A stretch of 64,000 nucleotides of DNA. Source: Actinomadura livida (lineage in GTDB: Bacteria; Actinomycetota; Actinomycetes; Streptosporangiales; Streptosporangiaceae). Positions 50,261 to 58,627 of this stretch are shown piece by piece; within the stretch, counting starts at the first letter, position 1; the number at the start of each line of letters is the position of its first letter. The position numbers and the translations under genes are program-made. The notes beneath the pieces were generated by a model. The model saw only the letters and a list, made by a program, of their open reading frames with translations. It was not told the DNA's origin and ran no database searches. The stretch is from assembly GCF_014648675.1 (NCBI RefSeq), contig NZ_BMRO01000002.1, positions 46,256 through 110,255 of the forward strand. Reading direction: 5' to 3'.

Positions 50261-51571
50261 TCACACCCGTCCGTCCCCCGGGACCGGGCCCTGGTCACGA
50301 CCGCGCGGCGGGGCGGCCCGCCGCCCCGTCAGCCGGCGGCCGAGGCGCTGAGCGGGGAGTTCGACGTAGCGGTACGCCATCGCGGCGGCGAGCAGGACGA
50401 CCGTGACCAGCACGACCCCCCAGCCGAGCCGGACGACGCCGGGCAGTTTCTGCGGATCGCCGCCCGCGGCGTACCAGACGCCCTGGATCACGAGCGGGTG
50501 CAGCAGGTAGACCGAGTAGCTGACCGTCCCGGACCACACCAGGAACCGGGGCATGGGCTTGGCGCGCAGGGCGATCCCCGCCAGGAACGTCAGCCAGGCG
50601 GCGCCCACGGCGATCGACCAGTCGGCGCCGAGGGGGTTCGGGTTGGCGTGCAGCGCCCAGCTCGTCGGGGCGCGCAGGCCCGCCGCGAGCGTGAAGACGG
50701 GGACGACCGCGACCATCGCGATGGCGGGCCAGGTGCGCAGCCGCCCGTCCTGGACGCCGCGGACGGCGGTCCCCGCGAACATCGTGGCGATGATGCACAG
50801 GCTCTCGATGGCGCCGATCCGGCTGTTGAGGACGAGCAGCGTGAGCGCGAGCGTCGCCACGACCGCGACCCCGGCCCGGCGCAGCGGCCGCGGCCCGCCG
50901 AACATCGCGGCCAGCCCGCCGGCCATGAGCAGCACCGTCACGAGGATCGTCCCGTCCGGCCACCGGGAGGCCAGCAGCCCGGACGGCAGCGCCACGCCCA
51001 TGATCGCCGCGCCGACGCCGAACCCCAGTGCCACCCGGGCGCTGGACCGGTGGACGCCGGCCACGAACATCGCCGTCACCAGCAGGTAGAAGACCATCTC
51101 GTAGGACAGCGTCCAGAAGACGTTGAGGACGTTCGGCACGCCCAGCAGGTCCTGGAGCATCGTCAGGTGCGCGACGGCGGACGCCCACGGCCGCTCGCCG
51201 AGCCCGCCGGGCAGCCCGTAGGAGACGCCGGCCGCGCCGAGCGCCAGCGCCAGCAGCACCGCCAGGCCCCAGAGGGGGTACAGCCGGAAGAACCGCCCGG
51301 TCCAGAAGTGCCGGACGCTTCCGCGCCGCTCCAGGGAGAACGGCACGACGTAGCCGCTGACGAGGAAGAACACGAACACGCCGTACCGGCCGAAGTCGAA
51401 CCAGGGGCTGGCCGTCCGGCGGACCTCGGGCAGCAGCACGTCGAGGGAGTGCTCGAAGACCACCACCATGGCGGCCAGGCCGCGCAGGGCGTCGAGCCAG
51501 TCCATCCGGGGCGCTGTCTCCGTGCGGGAACCGGTCTTTGCTTGCGGTGGAGTCAGGGTGTTCGCCGCCAT
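50261..51571 (-). CDS. Acyltransferase-3 family membrane protein (OafA/YrhL-like)
   Basis: A 436-residue polytopic O-acyltransferase. The N-terminal motif MDWLDALRGLAAMVVVFEHS has the conserved Asp-Ala-Leu-Arg-Gly and catalytic His; FFLVSGYVVPFSLERRG and the paired-helix pattern (about ten helices) follow. It acylates a cell-surface sugar or secondary metabolite. The ATG at 51571 (MAANTLTPP) is chosen over a longer frame to 51643. Confidence 0.9.
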   Translation of the reverse strand: MAANTLTPPQAKTGSRTETAPRMDWLDALRGLAAMVVVFEHSLDVLLPEVRRTASPWFDFGRYGVFVFFLVSGYVVPFSLERRGSVRHFWTGRFFRLYPLWGLAVLLALALGAAGVSYGLPGGLGERPWASAVAHLTMLQDLLGVPNVLNVFWTLSYEMVFYLLVTAMFVAGVHRSSARVALGFGVGAAIMGVALPSGLLASRWPDGTILVTVLLMAGGLAAMFGGPRPLRRAGVAVVATLALTLLVLNSRIGAIESLCIIATMFAGTAVRGVQDGRLRTWPAIAMVAVVPVFTLAAGLRAPTSWALHANPNPLGADWSIAVGAAWLTFLAGIALRAKPMPRFLVWSGTVSYSVYLLHPLVIQGVWYAAGGDPQKLPGVVRLGWGVVLVTVVLLAAAMAYRYVELPAQRLGRRLTGRRAAPPRGRDQGPVPGDGRV

Positions 51572-51788
51572 CCGGGCCACCCTAGGGGCCGACCGTTCCG
51601 GGTTTCGAACGGGCGGAAGGGGCCGGCCCTGACGCGGGCGCACCGGCGGCTGACTCAGCGTGACGGGCGCGGGACCGCCGAAGGGCGCCGGGAGCAGGGC
51701 TCCCGGGGGCTCGGCGGCGCGTCCCGGCGGCCGCGGCGGCGGCGTATTGTGATCAAGCCCACACTCGCCGGGCGCCGGGCGGGGGCGG

Positions 51789-52586
51789 TCAGCGGACGCC
51801 CACGGCGCCGTACATGACCGCCTCGGGGGCCGCCGTCCGGAACGCGCCGCCCGGATGCCCGCCGCCGAGCGGGACGAGGCCGGGCGACAGCGGGCGGAAC
51901 GGTCCGAGCAGCCGCGCGATCTCCCCGGCCCCGCGGGGGAACAGCGGGGCGGCGCCCGCCTCCCGGTGGAGCCGCGCCGCCTCGGCGACCGCGGCCGGTG
52001 CGAAGTCGGCGGTGGCGTGCGAGACGACCACGGCGCTGCCCGGCGCGGCCGTGCCCGCCAGCGCGGCGACGAGGCCCCCGGCCGCGGGCAGGTGGTGCAG
52101 GACCGAGGAGAAGACGAACGCGACCGGTTCGGCCGGGTCGAGGAGGCGGCGCACCTCCGCGCTGCCGAGGATCGCGGCGGCGTCGCGGACGTCGGCCCGC
52201 AGCGCGGCGATGTTGCCGCCGTCGATCAGCAGCGCGCGGGCGTGCGCGATGACGAGCGGGTCGTCGTCGACGTAGACCACGCGGCTGCCGCCGATGTGCC
52301 GGGCGGCCATCTGGTGCAGGTTGTCGTCCCTGGGCAGCCCGCAGCCGAGGTCGAGGAACTGGCGGACGCCGCGGCCGGCCAGCAGCCGCACGGCGCGGCC
52401 GAGGAAGCCGCGGGCGGCGCGCGCCGCGTCCGCGGCCTGGGGCAGGACGGCCAGGATCCGGTGGGCGAGCTCGCGGTCGGCGGCGTAGTGGTCCTTGCCG
52501 CCGAGGAGGTAGTCCTGGACGCGGGCCGACGCGGGCGTGTGCAGGGCAAGGACCGTCTCCGGTGCCCGCGCGGCGGCCGTCGTCAT
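51789..52586 (-). CDS. DUF574-family SAM-dependent methyltransferase
   Basis: A 265-residue DUF574/Methyltransf_19 protein. The family signature TPASARVQDYLLGGKDHYAADRE is followed by the intact SAM loop FLDLGCGLPRDDNLHQMA and VVYVDDDPLVIAHARALL. This is the canonical counterpart of the protein at 18802-19608, whose SAM loop is altered. ATG 52586 has AGGTGA upstream. Substrate unknown. Confidence 0.9.
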   Translation of the reverse strand: MTTAAARAPETVLALHTPASARVQDYLLGGKDHYAADRELAHRILAVLPQAADAARAARGFLGRAVRLLAGRGVRQFLDLGCGLPRDDNLHQMAARHIGGSRVVYVDDDPLVIAHARALLIDGGNIAALRADVRDAAAILGSAEVRRLLDPAEPVAFVFSSVLHHLPAAGGLVAALAGTAAPGSAVVVSHATADFAPAAVAEAARLHREAGAAPLFPRGAGEIARLLGPFRPLSPGLVPLGGGHPGGAFRTAAPEAVMYGAVGVR

Positions 52587-52890
52587 GTCGCTTTCACCTG
52601 ATGCCTTCACAGAGGGGAGCGGTGTGCCGGCTCCTTCGACGGTAAGCGGCCGGGGGCGGGGCCGGGGCAGCCGCCTGCGGCCGTCCGTCCGCACCGCCCC
52701 CGCGGCGTGGCCGCATGGGGTCAGGCGCGTTTGGCGGTGTCGTACCTGTCCGGAGGCGGACGGCGGCGGGCATCAGGCACGGGGCCCGGGCGCGGCCCGG
52801 GCGGCCGCCGAGCGGCGCCCAGCGCCCCGTGGCCGTTTCCGGCCGCGATCGGCCGTGCAACGGGAGTGCGCGGCCGGGCGAGGCCGTCGC
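52587..52890. other. 304-nt gap without a recognised gene
   Basis: Between the start of the methyltransferase and the stop of the DoxX-like gene, both minus strand. No repeat, hairpin with T tract or convincing short gene was seen. Confidence 0.6.
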
Positions 52891-53334
52891 TCAGTCGCGG
52901 CCCCGGCGCTTGGCGCGGGCCCGGCCGAGCTCCTCCAGCAGGAGCGCCGTGCCGATGCCGATGAGCCAGGTGTCCTTGGCGAGCCCGATGCCCTGCGTGG
53001 TGGGACGCAGCCCGCCGGGCTCCCGCATGCCGGGTATCCGCAGGTACAGGCCCGTCAGCCCGCCCGCGAACGCGGTGAGCGCGGCGCCGGCGACCGCCGA
53101 CGGCACCACCGGCAGGATCAGGGCGGTCCCGAGCGCGACCTCGGCCCTGGCGAGGTTGCGCGTGAACTCCTGCGGGCTCTGCGACTTCAGGACCGGGTAG
53201 GCGGTCTGGGCCATGCCGTGGGTCTGCTCGGCCGCCTCTTCGTCGCCCTTGAGCTTCGACAGTCCGGAGTTCAGGACGAACGCGCCGACGATCAAGCGGA
53301 CGGGCATCTGGTGAGCGCGAGCGAGAAAACGCAT
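52891..53334 (-). CDS. DoxX-like membrane protein
   Basis: A 147-residue protein with about four membrane helices: RLIVGAFVLNSGLSKLKGD, GTALILPVVPSAVAGAAL, AFAGGLTGLYLRIPGMR, TWLIGIGTALLLEELG. Layout and the FVLNSGLSKL segment fit the DoxX family; function unknown. It is divergent from the DUF2269-like gene at 53569. Confidence 0.8.
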   Translation of the reverse strand: MRFLARAHQMPVRLIVGAFVLNSGLSKLKGDEEAAEQTHGMAQTAYPVLKSQSPQEFTRNLARAEVALGTALILPVVPSAVAGAALTAFAGGLTGLYLRIPGMREPGGLRPTTQGIGLAKDTWLIGIGTALLLEELGRARAKRRGRD

Positions 53335-53568
53335 CGTTCCCCATAAGGATCGGGTGGTTAGGCAGCCCGGATGATTCCCGTGGTGCGTCCACTACACCTG
53401 GAAACGGGTCAATTCTCGACATTACGCGGCCTACGCCGCGGGGCGCAGGCGGCGGGCACCGGACTGCGCCGCGGGGAGCAGCGCGAGTGCATCCGGCCGT
53501 CCGACGACCGCCCCTGTGACGCCCCTGGACGATCGGGACGTCGGCACAGAGAACCAGGGAGCGTTGAG

Positions 53569-54129
53569 ATGTCCGCTGTCCATACCCGGCCGCCCGCCAC
53601 CGCCGCCGCCCCGGCGGCGCAGCGGTGGCGGCCCCGCCCGGCCGCCCGCAAGCTGCTCATGGTCGTGCACGTCGTCTCGTCCGTCGCGCTGCTGGGGGAG
53701 GTGTGGGGCCTGGTGCTCCTCAACCTCACCGCGACGCTGACCGCCGACGCGACGCTCGCGAACTCCGCCTACCGGCTCATGTCCGTGCTGGTGTTCGGCG
53801 GCGGCATCCCGCTCAGCCTCACCGCGCTGGCCAGCGGCATCGCGCTCGCGCTCGGCTCCAAGTGGGGCCTCGCGCGCCACTACTGGGTGTTCGCGAAGCT
53901 GCTGCTGCTGATCGGGGTGGTGCTCGCCGGGATGCTGCTGTTCACGCCGGAGGCCATGGCCGACGCCACCGCCGGCGGTGCGGCGCCGCCCGCCGGCCGG
54001 GGCTGGTGGCAGGTCGCGGTCGTGTCCGCCCAGCTCGCGATGCTCCTCACCGCCACGGTCCTGTCGGTGTTCAAGCCGCGGCGCCGGATCGCCTGGCGGC
54101 GCCCCCGGGCCGCGGCGGACCGGCCCTGA
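53569..54129 (+). CDS. Small polytopic membrane protein (DUF2269-like)
   Basis: A 186-residue membrane protein with four likely helices, beginning ARKLLMVVHVVSSVALLGEVWGLVLL after a Pro/Ala-rich N-terminus. The KLLMVVHVVSS plus LASGIALALGSKWGL pattern resembles DUF2269 integral membrane proteins. ATG 53569 has GGGAG about 8 nt upstream. Its stop is 10 nt from the stop of the convergent MEDS/HATPase gene. Function unknown. Confidence 0.7.
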   Translation: MSAVHTRPPATAAAPAAQRWRPRPAARKLLMVVHVVSSVALLGEVWGLVLLNLTATLTADATLANSAYRLMSVLVFGGGIPLSLTALASGIALALGSKWGLARHYWVFAKLLLLIGVVLAGMLLFTPEAMADATAGGAAPPAGRGWWQVAVVSAQLAMLLTATVLSVFKPRRRIAWRRPRAAADRP

Positions 54130-54139
54130 GGCAGTGCCC

Positions 54140-55057
54140 TCACCTGCGCATGTAGACGCGGATCGCGGTGCCGGCCGGGCCCGTGTGGACGCGGACGAGG
54201 TCGGCCAGGTGGTGGACCATCAGGATCCCCCGGCCGCCGTTGGGGCTCATGTCGGCGGGCCGGCGGCCGGCGAGCGGGTCGGTGATCGTCCCGGCGTCGC
54301 GGACCTCGCAGAGGACGTGGCCGTTCTCCGCCCACAGCCGCGCCGTGCCCGAGCCGCCGCCGTGCAGGCACGAGTTGGCGGCCAGCTCGTTCACGGCGAG
54401 CTCCAGGTCGCCCACCGTGTCCGGGCGGAGGCCGAAGCGGGCGCCCCAGTGGCAGGCGAACTCGCGGACGAGGGGCAGCGCGTCCAGGTCGAACCTCATC
54501 GAGACCGCGTCCCGCGGTTCCGGGAACGGCCGGTTGTAGGCGCGGACGACGCGGTCGGGCGCGTAGTCGGCGCTCGCCCGCTCGCCGCCGCGGTCGATCA
54601 CGACGGGGTGGGTGGCGCGGGCGTCCGCGATCACGGCCGGGTCCAGGCCGGCGACGTCGTAGGGGCACAGGATCGACACCCGGCGCCCCTCGAACGCCAT
54701 GTTGATCAGCGCCTCGTGCTGGGCGCAGGCCGGGTACTCCTCGGCCGTCCGGCCGGGCCAGATCGGCTCGCCGATGATCCGGACGCGCCCGGCGGTGCGC
54801 CGGTCGGCGAACTCGCGCAGCACGCCCGGGATGATGCGGCCCGGGTTGCGCCCCGCCTCGGTCATGTCCAGCCAGGTCACCCCGGCGGCCGCCGGGCCGA
54901 GCGCGTCGCGCAGCAGGGCCAGGCGGGCCGGCGGCACCGCGACCGCGACGGGCTCCCCGGCTTCGCGGCCCGCGCGCACGAACGGCACGGTGCCGGCGAG
55001 GTACTCGTCGTCGCCGCGGTAGAAGAGGGCGGGGTGGACGAAGGCGCTACGGTTCAT
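54140..55057 (-). CDS. MEDS-domain anti-sigma regulatory factor (RsbA-like) with HATPase
   Basis: A 305-residue signalling protein. The N-terminal MEDS domain (about 1-170; HPALFYRGDDEYLAGTVPFV, IGEPIWPGRTAEEY) is joined to a C-terminal RsbW-type ATPase: N-box DLELAVNELAANSCLHGG, G1 CEVRDAGTITDP, G2 GRGILMVHHLAD. Such proteins act as serine kinases/anti-sigma switches or sensors in stress control. No STAS partner or sigma gene is adjacent. Confidence 0.85.
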   Translation of the reverse strand: MNRSAFVHPALFYRGDDEYLAGTVPFVRAGREAGEPVAVAVPPARLALLRDALGPAAAGVTWLDMTEAGRNPGRIIPGVLREFADRRTAGRVRIIGEPIWPGRTAEEYPACAQHEALINMAFEGRRVSILCPYDVAGLDPAVIADARATHPVVIDRGGERASADYAPDRVVRAYNRPFPEPRDAVSMRFDLDALPLVREFACHWGARFGLRPDTVGDLELAVNELAANSCLHGGGSGTARLWAENGHVLCEVRDAGTITDPLAGRRPADMSPNGGRGILMVHHLADLVRVHTGPAGTAIRVYMRR

Positions 55058-55383
55058 GCCCGGCCCCCGGGCGCGAGACTCATAGCGCGGTCACTCCGAT
55101 CGGGACCTGTTCTCTGACCATGTCTTCCAAGCGAGGGTACGCGGAGGACACCATCGCGCGAGACCGGCCCACACGCGCATCCCCCGAGGCCAAGCTGATC
55201 TGTCGAGCTGATCTTTCCGTGGACGACGAACACCTCACGACTACCCGGAGATGACCGTCGAAAAACGGACGATACCCGGGAAATCGCGTTCGGCGATCAT
55301 CGAATCGCTTCCGCGGGCCGTCGAATCGCTTCCGGGCGCCGGCGGGTCGCCTCAAGATCACCGGTCTGGACCGCCGGCCTGAT
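55058..55383. other. Intergenic region between two minus-strand genes
   Basis: It has lower GC than its surroundings and no convincing gene; an open frame at 55080-55361 on the minus strand is Arg-rich and unlike any family I know. It contains the direct repeats listed at 55300. Confidence 0.55.
55300..55334. repeat. Direct repeat TCGAATCGCTTCCG, two copies 21 bp apart
   Basis: Identical 14-mers at 55300-55313 and 55321-55334, spaced exactly two helical turns, upstream of the MEDS/HATPase gene. This arrangement fits a paired regulator site. Confidence 0.7.
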
Positions 55384-56472
55384 TCACCGGTCGCGCAGGA
55401 TCGCGGCGTCGACCACGTCGGTCAGCCGGCCGCGCCTGCGGTAGGCGCCGCGCTGCCGCTCGGCGCCGGTGCCGCCCGTCAGCAGCCGGCGGACGCCCCC
55501 GGCGACGGTGCCGAGGTCGCCGCTGTCGCGCAGTGCGGGCAGCACGTGCGCCAGCAGGTCGCCGGCCAGTTCGCGGTGGCGGGCGGGCCGGCCCGTGCGC
55601 ACGTCCATGCCCGTCCCGGCGAGGCCGTCCCGGGCCGCCAGCCAGTACGCCGCGCGCAGCATCTCCTGGGACGGGTCGGGCGCCCGCTCGCCGGCGTCCA
55701 CCGCGGCGGCCGAGACCTGCACCAGCGCCCGGATCAGCGCGGCGAACGCGGCGGCGTCCCCGGCGGTCGGGGCGACGTCGGCGAGCCGGATCTCCACGGT
55801 GGGCAGCCGCGCCGACGGCCGCACGTCCCAGAAGATCGTGCCGGTGTCCATCAGGGCGCCGCAGCCGAGCAGCGTCCCGACGAGGTCGTCGTAGTGCGCC
55901 GCCGACTCGAAGTACGGCGGCGGGCCCGCGACCGGCCACCGCGCCCACGCCATCACCCGCCAGCAGGCGTGGCCGGTGTCGCGGCCGGACCAGTACGGCG
56001 AGTTCGCCGTCAGGGCCAGCAGCGTCGGCAGCCAGGGGCGCAGGTGGTTGCTCACCTGGACCGCGCGCTCGCGGTCGGGCATCTCGACGTGGACGTGGCA
56101 CGAGCAGATGCTCTGCTCGTCGTCCAGGCCGCGGTAGACCGCGCGGCTCTCGGCGTAGCGGGGACCGGCGGCGATCGGCGCGGGGATCACCTCGCCCAGG
56201 ACGGGCGTTCCGGTCGCGGCGAGCCGGACGCCCTCGGCCGCGGCGGCGGCCGCCATCGCCGACCGCATCGACCGGATCTGCTCGTCGAGCTTGCCGAGGT
56301 CGTCGCACGGCGGCGTCTTGGCCTCGGCGAGGAAGTCGACCAGTTCGGTGGAGGCGCGCTCGCCGAGCGCCGCGGCGGCCCGCCGCACGACGGCGGCGGC
56401 CCGGGGGACGACCTCCCGGGAGACGGGATCGACGACGAAGTACTCTTCCTCGATACCGAGTCGCAGGGGCAT
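55384..56472 (-). CDS. Glutamate-cysteine-ligase-like carboxylate-amine ligase (YbdK family)
   Basis: A 362-residue GCS2-family enzyme. The N-terminus PLRLGIEEEYFVVDP holds the metal-binding Glu residues; CSCHVHVEMPDRERAVQV and LTANSPYWSGRDTG are family-typical. It forms gamma-glutamyl amide bonds from glutamate and an amine such as cysteine. Many actinomycetes carry several copies with unknown substrates. The ATG at 56472 is preceded by GAGGTGG; the open frame to 56547 is rejected. Confidence 0.88.
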   Translation of the reverse strand: MPLRLGIEEEYFVVDPVSREVVPRAAAVVRRAAAALGERASTELVDFLAEAKTPPCDDLGKLDEQIRSMRSAMAAAAAAEGVRLAATGTPVLGEVIPAPIAAGPRYAESRAVYRGLDDEQSICSCHVHVEMPDRERAVQVSNHLRPWLPTLLALTANSPYWSGRDTGHACWRVMAWARWPVAGPPPYFESAAHYDDLVGTLLGCGALMDTGTIFWDVRPSARLPTVEIRLADVAPTAGDAAAFAALIRALVQVSAAAVDAGERAPDPSQEMLRAAYWLAARDGLAGTGMDVRTGRPARHRELAGDLLAHVLPALRDSGDLGTVAGGVRRLLTGGTGAERQRGAYRRRGRLTDVVDAAILRDR

Positions 56473-56659
56473 CCCACCACCTCGGGCTCGGGGCGGCGCA
56501 GGCGGCCACTTCCCTTCGACCGTACGTCGCCGCCGCCCCGTTCGCACCCGCCGGCCGGCCGCCGGGACGGTCCCGGGGATCCTCTTTACCCCCTTTTGAT
56601 CCGCCGTTCAGCGGGCAGGATCCGGGGAGGCGCCGCGCTAGGCAAGGAAGGTGATTCCC

Positions 56660-56788
56660 GTGTCCGGGTCGGCTCTGTTCGGTGTGCTGGCCATCCTGGC
56701 CGCCGTCGCGATCTTCGTCCTGGTGGGGCTGTTCTACCTGGGTGACCGGAGGGAGGGCCCGCCGAACGGCTCGGACCGCGGCCGCTGA
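56660..56788 (+). CDS. Small single-pass membrane protein (42 aa)
   Basis: GTG 56660 has GGAAGG 8 nt upstream. The product is one hydrophobic helix (ALFGVLAILAAVAIFVLVGL) followed by a charged tail (GDRREGPPNGSDRGR). No family recognised. Its stop is 6 nt from the stop of a convergent small membrane protein gene. Confidence 0.6.
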   Translation: MSGSALFGVLAILAAVAIFVLVGLFYLGDRREGPPNGSDRGR

Positions 56789-56794
56789 GCCGGG

Positions 56795-56977
56795 TCAGGG
56801 GCCGGAGTCGACGAAGAGCAGCCCGAGCGCGATCAGGTGGGTGACCACCACGACCCCCATGCTGACGAAGAACAGCATCTTGGCGGGGGCGTGCGGGAAC
56901 ACCCGGCCCGCCTTGAGCGGCCCGCGCTCGCGCTGCCGCGCGGCGATGCGCTCTTCGATGGGAGGGCGGCCGAACAA
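56795..56977 (-). CDS. Small single-pass membrane protein (60 aa)
   Basis: A basic N-terminal half (PIEERIAARQRERGPLKAGR) and one helix (LFFVSMGVVVVTHLIALGLL). The likely start is TTG 56977, two nt after the stop of the HGxxPAAW-like gene, implying translational coupling. No family recognised. Confidence 0.55.
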   Translation of the reverse strand: MFGRPPIEERIAARQRERGPLKAGRVFPHAPAKMLFFVSMGVVVVTHLIALGLLFVDSGP

Positions 56978-56979
56978 CG

Positions 56980-57189
56980 CTACTGCCGGGGCTCGTCGAC
57001 GACGACGTCGGTCATGATGTCGACGGCCATGGCGATGATGCCGCCGATCACGGTCACCGCGGCGCCGATCCCGAAGACGATCCAGTCGGGGCCCATGACG
57101 ATGCCGACGCCGCCGATGACGAACCCGATGAAGATGATGCTCACGGCGACCCAGGACTTGGGGCGCCCGGCGTGGCTGCCAGTCGACAT
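56980..57189 (-). CDS. HGxxPAAW-type small membrane protein
   Basis: A 69-residue protein: SHAGRPKSWVAVSIIFIGFV, then two membrane helices and an acidic tail. The N-terminal His-Gly-x-x-Pro-x-x-Trp-like motif (here HAGRPKSW) is that of a small actinobacterial membrane family found near the trp genes in Streptomyces; trp genes are not seen here. ATG 57189 has GAGGAAG upstream. Confidence 0.75.
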   Translation of the reverse strand: MSTGSHAGRPKSWVAVSIIFIGFVIGGVGIVMGPDWIVFGIGAAVTVIGGIIAMAVDIMTDVVVDEPRQ

Positions 57190-57320
57190 GCGTCTCGTCT
57201 TCCTCACACGGTTCCGTTGGGGCCTACGGCGCCGAACTCTAGCAACGCCCCTTGCCAGAGGGCCCTGCGGGGTGGGCCGTAGGCCCCCTCGGGCGTGCGG
57301 CGCGCCGGGGGGCGGGCGCG

Positions 57321-58499
57321 TCAGACGAAGGCGCCCATCCCGGTGGCGGCGCGCCCGACGATCAGCGTGTTGATCTCCCTGGTGCCCTCGTAGGAGTAGA
57401 GCGCCTCGGCGTCGGCGACGAACCGGCCGATGCCGTAGTCGAGGACGATGCCGTTGCCGGCCATCAGCTCGCGGGCCCACCCGACCGCCTCCCGCATGCG
57501 GGTGGTGCAGTGGGCCTTCGCGAGCGCCGAGTGCTCGTCGCGGTAGAGGCCCTCGTCCTGCAGCTGGGCCAGGCGCACCACCATCCCGAGCGAGGAGGTG
57601 ACGTTCCCGAGGATGTTGACCAGCAGGTCCTGGACGAGCTGGAACTTGGCGATCGGCCGGCCGAACTGCTCGCGCTCCACCGCGTAGTCGCGGGCGATCT
57701 CGTAGGCGGCGAGCATGACCCCGACGGCCTGCCACGCGACGCCGCTGCGCGTGCGGCGCAGGATCGCGGCGGTGTCCTTGAAACTGTTCGCGCCCGCGAG
57801 CCGGTCGGTCTCCGGCACCCGGCACCCGGTCAGGACGATGTCGGCGTTCTGCACCGTCCGCAACGCGATCTTGTTCTCGATCCGGGTGGCGGTGAACCCG
57901 GGCGCGTCCTTGGTGACGACGAAGCCCTTCACCTGGTCGTCCGACTCGTCCCGGGCCCAGACGACGGTGTGGTCCGCGAACGTCCCGTTGCCGATCCAGC
58001 GCTTGGCCCCGTTCAGCACCCACGTGTCGCCCTCGCGGCGCGCGGTCGTGCGCAGCCCGAGCGCCACGTCCGACCCGCCCTCCGGTTCGGTGAGCGCGAA
58101 CGCGCCGATCTTCTCCATCCGCCCCATCGCGGGCAGCCACCGCTCGCGCTGCTCGGGCGAGCCGCACCGGCCGATGCTGCCCATGGCCAGGCCGGTGTGG
58201 ACGCCGAAGAACGTCGACATGGACGGATCCACGCGGGCCATGTCCATCGCCAGGAACCCGGTGAGCAGGCTGCTCGGCTTCTCGCCCGGGCACTCGTCGT
58301 GGGCGAGCCCGGCGACGCCGAGTTCCCCGAACTGGGGGATCAGGTCGAACGGGAACTCCGCCCGCGCCCAGCAGTCGTTCGCGATCGGCGCGACCTTCGA
58401 CTCCAGGAAGGCGCGCACCCGCCCGACGATCTCCTTCTCGCGGTCGTCGAGGAGTTCCTGCATGTGGTAGAGGTCACCGGGGAGGGAATCCAAGGTCAT
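57321..58499 (-). CDS. Acyl-CoA dehydrogenase (glutaryl-CoA dehydrogenase-like)
   Basis: A 392-residue flavoprotein. FAD/substrate motifs are FALTEPEGGSDVALGLRTTA and NGAKRWIGNG; the catalytic Glu is in ALYSYEGTREINTLIVGRA, the position used by glutaryl-, isobutyryl- and short-chain dehydrogenases. The EGTREINTLIVGRA ending and overall length favour the glutaryl-CoA group, but substrate is not fixed. The ATG at 58499 has GGAAGG upstream. It is divergent from mutA, which suits branched-chain or odd-chain acyl-CoA catabolism. Confidence 0.9.
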   Translation of the reverse strand: MTLDSLPGDLYHMQELLDDREKEIVGRVRAFLESKVAPIANDCWARAEFPFDLIPQFGELGVAGLAHDECPGEKPSSLLTGFLAMDMARVDPSMSTFFGVHTGLAMGSIGRCGSPEQRERWLPAMGRMEKIGAFALTEPEGGSDVALGLRTTARREGDTWVLNGAKRWIGNGTFADHTVVWARDESDDQVKGFVVTKDAPGFTATRIENKIALRTVQNADIVLTGCRVPETDRLAGANSFKDTAAILRRTRSGVAWQAVGVMLAAYEIARDYAVEREQFGRPIAKFQLVQDLLVNILGNVTSSLGMVVRLAQLQDEGLYRDEHSALAKAHCTTRMREAVGWARELMAGNGIVLDYGIGRFVADAEALYSYEGTREINTLIVGRAATGMGAFV

Positions 58500-58614
58500 G
58501 CCACCCCCCTTCCCGGACGCCGCACCGCTAACCTGCGGCCCGGGGCCCCGCGCGGCCTCCCGCCGGCGCGGCCCCCACCGGGACCCGCGTTAGAGCGGCG
58601 TTCGGTCGCTCGCC

Positions 58615-58620
58615 TACGAT
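58615..58620 (+). promoter_or_regulatory. Candidate -10 (TACGAT) of a leaderless mutA transcript
   Basis: TACGAT ends 7 nt before the mutA ATG (58628), the spacing expected if transcription begins at or next to the start codon. No Shine-Dalgarno sequence lies before the ATG. No clear -35 was found. Confidence 0.5.
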
Positions 58621-58627
58621 CCAGGGC

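Noticed and set aside
47268..50351. A 1027-codon plus-strand open frame across ligA and the PucR gene
   Set aside because: Antisense to two genes with clear motifs; composition is low-complexity His/Arg/Gly/Asp and no family is visible.
55080..55361. A 93-codon minus-strand open frame before the MEDS/HATPase gene
   Set aside because: Arg/Asp-rich with no recognisable family; its repeat-like RKRFD residues come from the DNA direct repeat at 55300-55334.
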